A DNA stretch of 64,000 nt from Hibiscus mutabilis (taxonomy: Eukaryota; Streptophyta; Magnoliopsida; Malvales; Malvaceae), in NCBI GenBank assembly GCA_019671005.1, contig CM033745.1:3891146-3955145 (forward strand), in the 5' to 3' direction. Below the pieces are notes generated by a model. The model was not told the origin of the DNA. It made no database searches and saw nothing but the letters and a program-made list of their open reading frames with translations. The position numbers and the translations under genes are program-made. How positions within the stretch are numbered: position 1 is the first letter of the stretch; each line of letters starts with the position of its first letter. This document shows, in pieces, positions 61,196 to 64,000 of the stretch.

Positions 61196-61505
61196 AAACA
61201 CGAAATAAAATAAATATAAAACAAAAAAGTTTAGAGCAAAATCGCTTTATGTTTTTCCGGTTTGCAAGTGCAACTAAAACGAACAACCGCGCCGGCTACA
61301 ACGACTCCTTGGTTTCGCCAACTGAACACTCTCTCGAGTCCCTATACTTGTTTCAAACTTTCCCTTTTTCCTATATGTTTCTGATTTTCAAATTCCCTCT
61401 CTGTTATTTCCAAAGGGTTTTCCCCCGAATTGTTTTATTTTATTTACGAGCTGCTTCCGTAATCTGAACGAAGCTCGAGTATACGGGTTTTAGTTTTTTT
61501 TTTTT
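61196..61505 (+). promoter_or_regulatory. Core promoter and 5' UTR region of the IRE4-like gene
   Basis: The text turns GC-richer at about 61250, with pyrimidine-rich CTCTCTCGAG and TTTCCCTTTTTCC runs leading to the start codon at 61506. Element D ends only about 310 bp before the ATG, so it forms the upstream promoter context. Confidence 0.45.
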
Positions 61506-64000
61506 ATGGCTGATACGAGACGAAGCGACCACGTTTTCCCGTCTGAAGTGGGGATTCCTTCCGGATTGAATCGGATCAAGACCCCGCGGGTTCTTTTGAA
61601 GGAACAACCGCGTTCGAAACCGGGCGAGTTGAACGAGTCGAGGACTTCGAAGCCTTTTTTAAAGCTCAAACAGAAATCAGTCACTCGTGCACAACGCAGA
61701 AAATCAGGTTTCTATAATGAAGCTTTGAATTCCTTTTATTTTATTTTTTATTTCTCAATTTAAGCTTACAGGTCTGTGATAAGGCTCTGTTCGTTTCCTG
61801 AAAAAGGGAAAAACATGGAAGAAAAGAAAAATTAAGTTGTAATTCTTGAATGTTAGTAAATTTTAGTGATGTATATGAAACGTGTTAAAATCATTCTAGA
61901 GCTTAAGGATGATTAAGCATAAAAAACAAGTATGAGTCTCATTTTGTTACCTTCTGAATCGATATGTATTGCCCCGAAATAGAAAGAGTGTATTCAACGT
62001 GCTATTGCTAAAAATTTACCATTTGATAAAAATGAAGATTGTCAACCATGGACAGTGGATTCCTGCATGAAACTATGAAAACAAGTTAAAGTGATTATAG
62101 TATTGTTGTTTGCTAGGACCATGTCATTTAAATGATGCCACATCAAAATAGTTATCCATTGATTTCTTCAAATTTTCCTCGTTTCTTATGCACAGAAACT
62201 CTTTCATCTTTTAAAGCATGAGTCTGATTCGGATTCTTGCAACTTCAATAGTGCGCCGTGTCATTAGCTCTTAGGCTTAATTTTCTGGTGACTTAAGACC
62301 TATTTTTTTAATCAAAGTCTTTATGGAGAATACTTCTCCTAAATTTGCTATCTTAGGCTATGATCTGGGTGAATGCACCCAAGCTTTATCTTTTCTTATC
62401 TTATCCTTTTATTGAGTCTCTGGTGTACCTCACCTTATTTTCTAATGAAGAATTGATTGTTGGAAAGAAAAAACAATGTGTATTTGTTGCTCTTTTTGGT
62501 TTCGTATCTCTTTCGGAACAAAAAGGAAAGAAGATAGCACGGTGGTTTTCATCTTATATTTCACGGAATTCCACTCAAGGCTTCAATAATAATACAAATA
62601 TTGAGGTGACATTAAATTATACTTATTTTTACTAACATCGGCCTTCATATTAGTTTCATGATATATTTGTCTTGCATTGAAACCATGATTGACAGGATGG
62701 TATGTCAGAAATTAAGACACATGACAAAGAAGAACCTGCGAGAACTAAACCTGGAATAGAAAATAAGTTCAAAGGAAAGCAATCTTCAGCAGAGAGTGCA
62801 GGCTATAGCATAGTGTCAAGAGGTCTAAATAGTTTTTCACATGAACTGGGACCTAAGGGTGGTATTCCATCTGCCCATCCTCGAGCTCACAGTTACAACG
62901 ATTTAAAAGTACTGTATTGATATTATTTAAGAAAGAACTCGGTTAATCACATATTTTTCAATTCCTCCTCGAGATAAAATAAATTCTAAAGGATTTTGCA
63001 ATTTATTTTCAAAATTATTAACATTCTAATCTGGACATTACATGAAACATTCATGGTATGATTTAGTACAATGTAGTTTTCTCTTTTCTTCAGAGACTTC
63101 ACCTATACTGCATGTTGAAGTAACAGCTTGATTCTCATATTTGTTTCTTAATGTCATTAATCAGATTTTGTATAGTTTACCAATTTGCTGCAGAAAAAAT
63201 CGTATCACTTTATGTGGATCACTCACTAATATTGCAATTCTGCATGAAAAATTAGTAGTACCATTATGAAACCTTAATGGAGAAGCTGGTGCTTATGTTT
63301 CTGATTCTTTGCCACAATAGCAGTTCTACCGGACTCTTTCATTTCCAACTAATTGGCAACTTGTTTCTTTTCCTTTCCGCTTCTTTTTTTATTAATTGAT
63401 CATCAGGAACTATTTGGTTCATTACATTCAAGATTTGATGCTGCTAAAGAGGTGGTAGACACGGAATTGGCTACTTTTGCTGCGGATGTGGTGGATGTTC
63501 TTCAGACCATAGACTCCTCATCTCCAGAGGGTCGCAAGATGGCAGAGGATCTACTCTATCTTGCTCAACAATGTGTTGAAATGACCTCCTCTGAATTTCG
63601 TGTTAAATGTGAAACAATAGTTCAAGATTTGACAGAAAGAAGACAACAGTGTCAAACGGTATTGGTGAAGTGGCTGTGCACTCGGATGCTCTTCATTTTG
63701 ACATGCCGTACAAGGCTTTTGCAGTTCCAGAAAGAGAGAGAACCGATTGATGAGAATTCTATTAACAAATTTAAGAAATGTTTAGAAAGAATTCCTGCTG
63801 TTGAAATGAGCTGGTCTCTCACTTCTGATATTGTGGATTCTGATTCAGCTAATGCTATGTATCAGAGGGTTGATGGTGAACAAAAATTGCAGGGACAAAG
63901 TGAGGTGTCTCTTTTCCCTAAGCCAGCCGGACAGAAGGGTATAACTTCTGGAAAAGATTTCACTATTCCTGAGAAAAATTCAGCTACACAGGGATCTCGA
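61506..64000 (+). CDS. IRE4-like AGC serine/threonine protein kinase, N-terminal part (open at window end)
   Basis: The first exon, 61506-61707, reads MADTRRSDHVFPSEVGIPSG and LNRIKTPR, the start seen in plant IRE4 kinases. Two more exons are clear: 62696-62908 (NSFSHELGPKGGIPSAHPRA, ending YNDLK) and 63407 to past 64000 (ELFGSLHSRFDAAKEVVDTE, VEMTSSEFRVKCETIVQDL, FKKCLERIPAVEMSW). Exon 1 ends in phase 1 but the exon at 62696 starts in phase 0, so a small exon in between is likely missed, or the donor is elsewhere. The IRE family (relatives of INCOMPLETE ROOT HAIR ELONGATION and MAST/Greatwall-type kinases) has this coiled, conserved N-terminal domain, a zinc-finger-like stretch and a C-terminal kinase; the latter parts lie beyond the window. 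No lesions in the visible exons. Confidence 0.85.

Overview
The window is nuclear DNA of a flowering plant, most likely a eudicot. It is AT-rich and gene-poor, with intron-split genes using GT-AG borders, plant-only families (RBOH, GH17/X8 glucanase, DUF620, OVATE protein, OEP24, IRE-type kinase, EXA1/GYF) and many transposons. The codon-level look of the genes recalls cotton (Gossypium) or a relative, but that is an impression, not a measurement.

Layout. 1-1250: 3' part of an RBOH NADPH oxidase that stops before its NADPH-binding domain. 2546-3635: a solo LTR with 4-bp duplicated flanks and internal repeats. 5072-6639: a GH17 glucanase gene with a large internal deletion. 7975-8046: tRNA-Glu(UUC). 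8769-9638: an intact dUTPase gene (minus strand). 9884-26821: a 17-kb nest of two Mutator-like elements (MULEs). Element A has long inverted ends and carries a plant-mobile-domain (PMD) gene plus a transposase gene facing it. Element B has the same two-gene plan but unrelated ends, and landed inside the last 9 bp of A. Both 9-bp target duplications are still perfect. The A/B junction was later copied in tandem (about 1.65 kb). 27159-35039: a broken copy of an EXA1-like GYF-domain gene, itself holding a 154-bp LTR-like insert. 35760-36609: a small DUF1195-type membrane protein gene. 36710-40030: a third, deleted MULE. 42910-44220: intact DUF620 gene. 45330-45935: LINE RNase H relic. 47047-48026: OVATE gene with a stop and a frameshift. 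48568-50247: OEP24 gene with an apparent GC splice donor. 52478-58279: a gutted LTR retroelement (Ogre/Tat-like by its junction sequences) whose interior holds a 484-bp tandem duplication packed with paired GTATCGATAC-type palindromes. 59495-59690: second LINE relic. 59774-61195: a short inverted-repeat element just upstream of the last gene. 61506-64000: 5' part of an IRE4-like AGC kinase gene, open at the window edge.

Genes that look intact are dUTPase, tRNA-Glu, DUF620, OEP24, probably DUF1195, and the visible part of IRE4. Host genes that look broken are RBOH, GH17, EXA1-like and OVATE. The host genes do not form a pathway; they are ordinary neighbours separated by transposons.

The most unusual signals are the PMD-MULE nest with its duplicated junction, and the regular array of paired palindromes (10-bp motif, 10-bp spacer, 10-bp motif) at 54611-55578. 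Splice sites and frames were read by eye, so single-base positions may be off by one or two.
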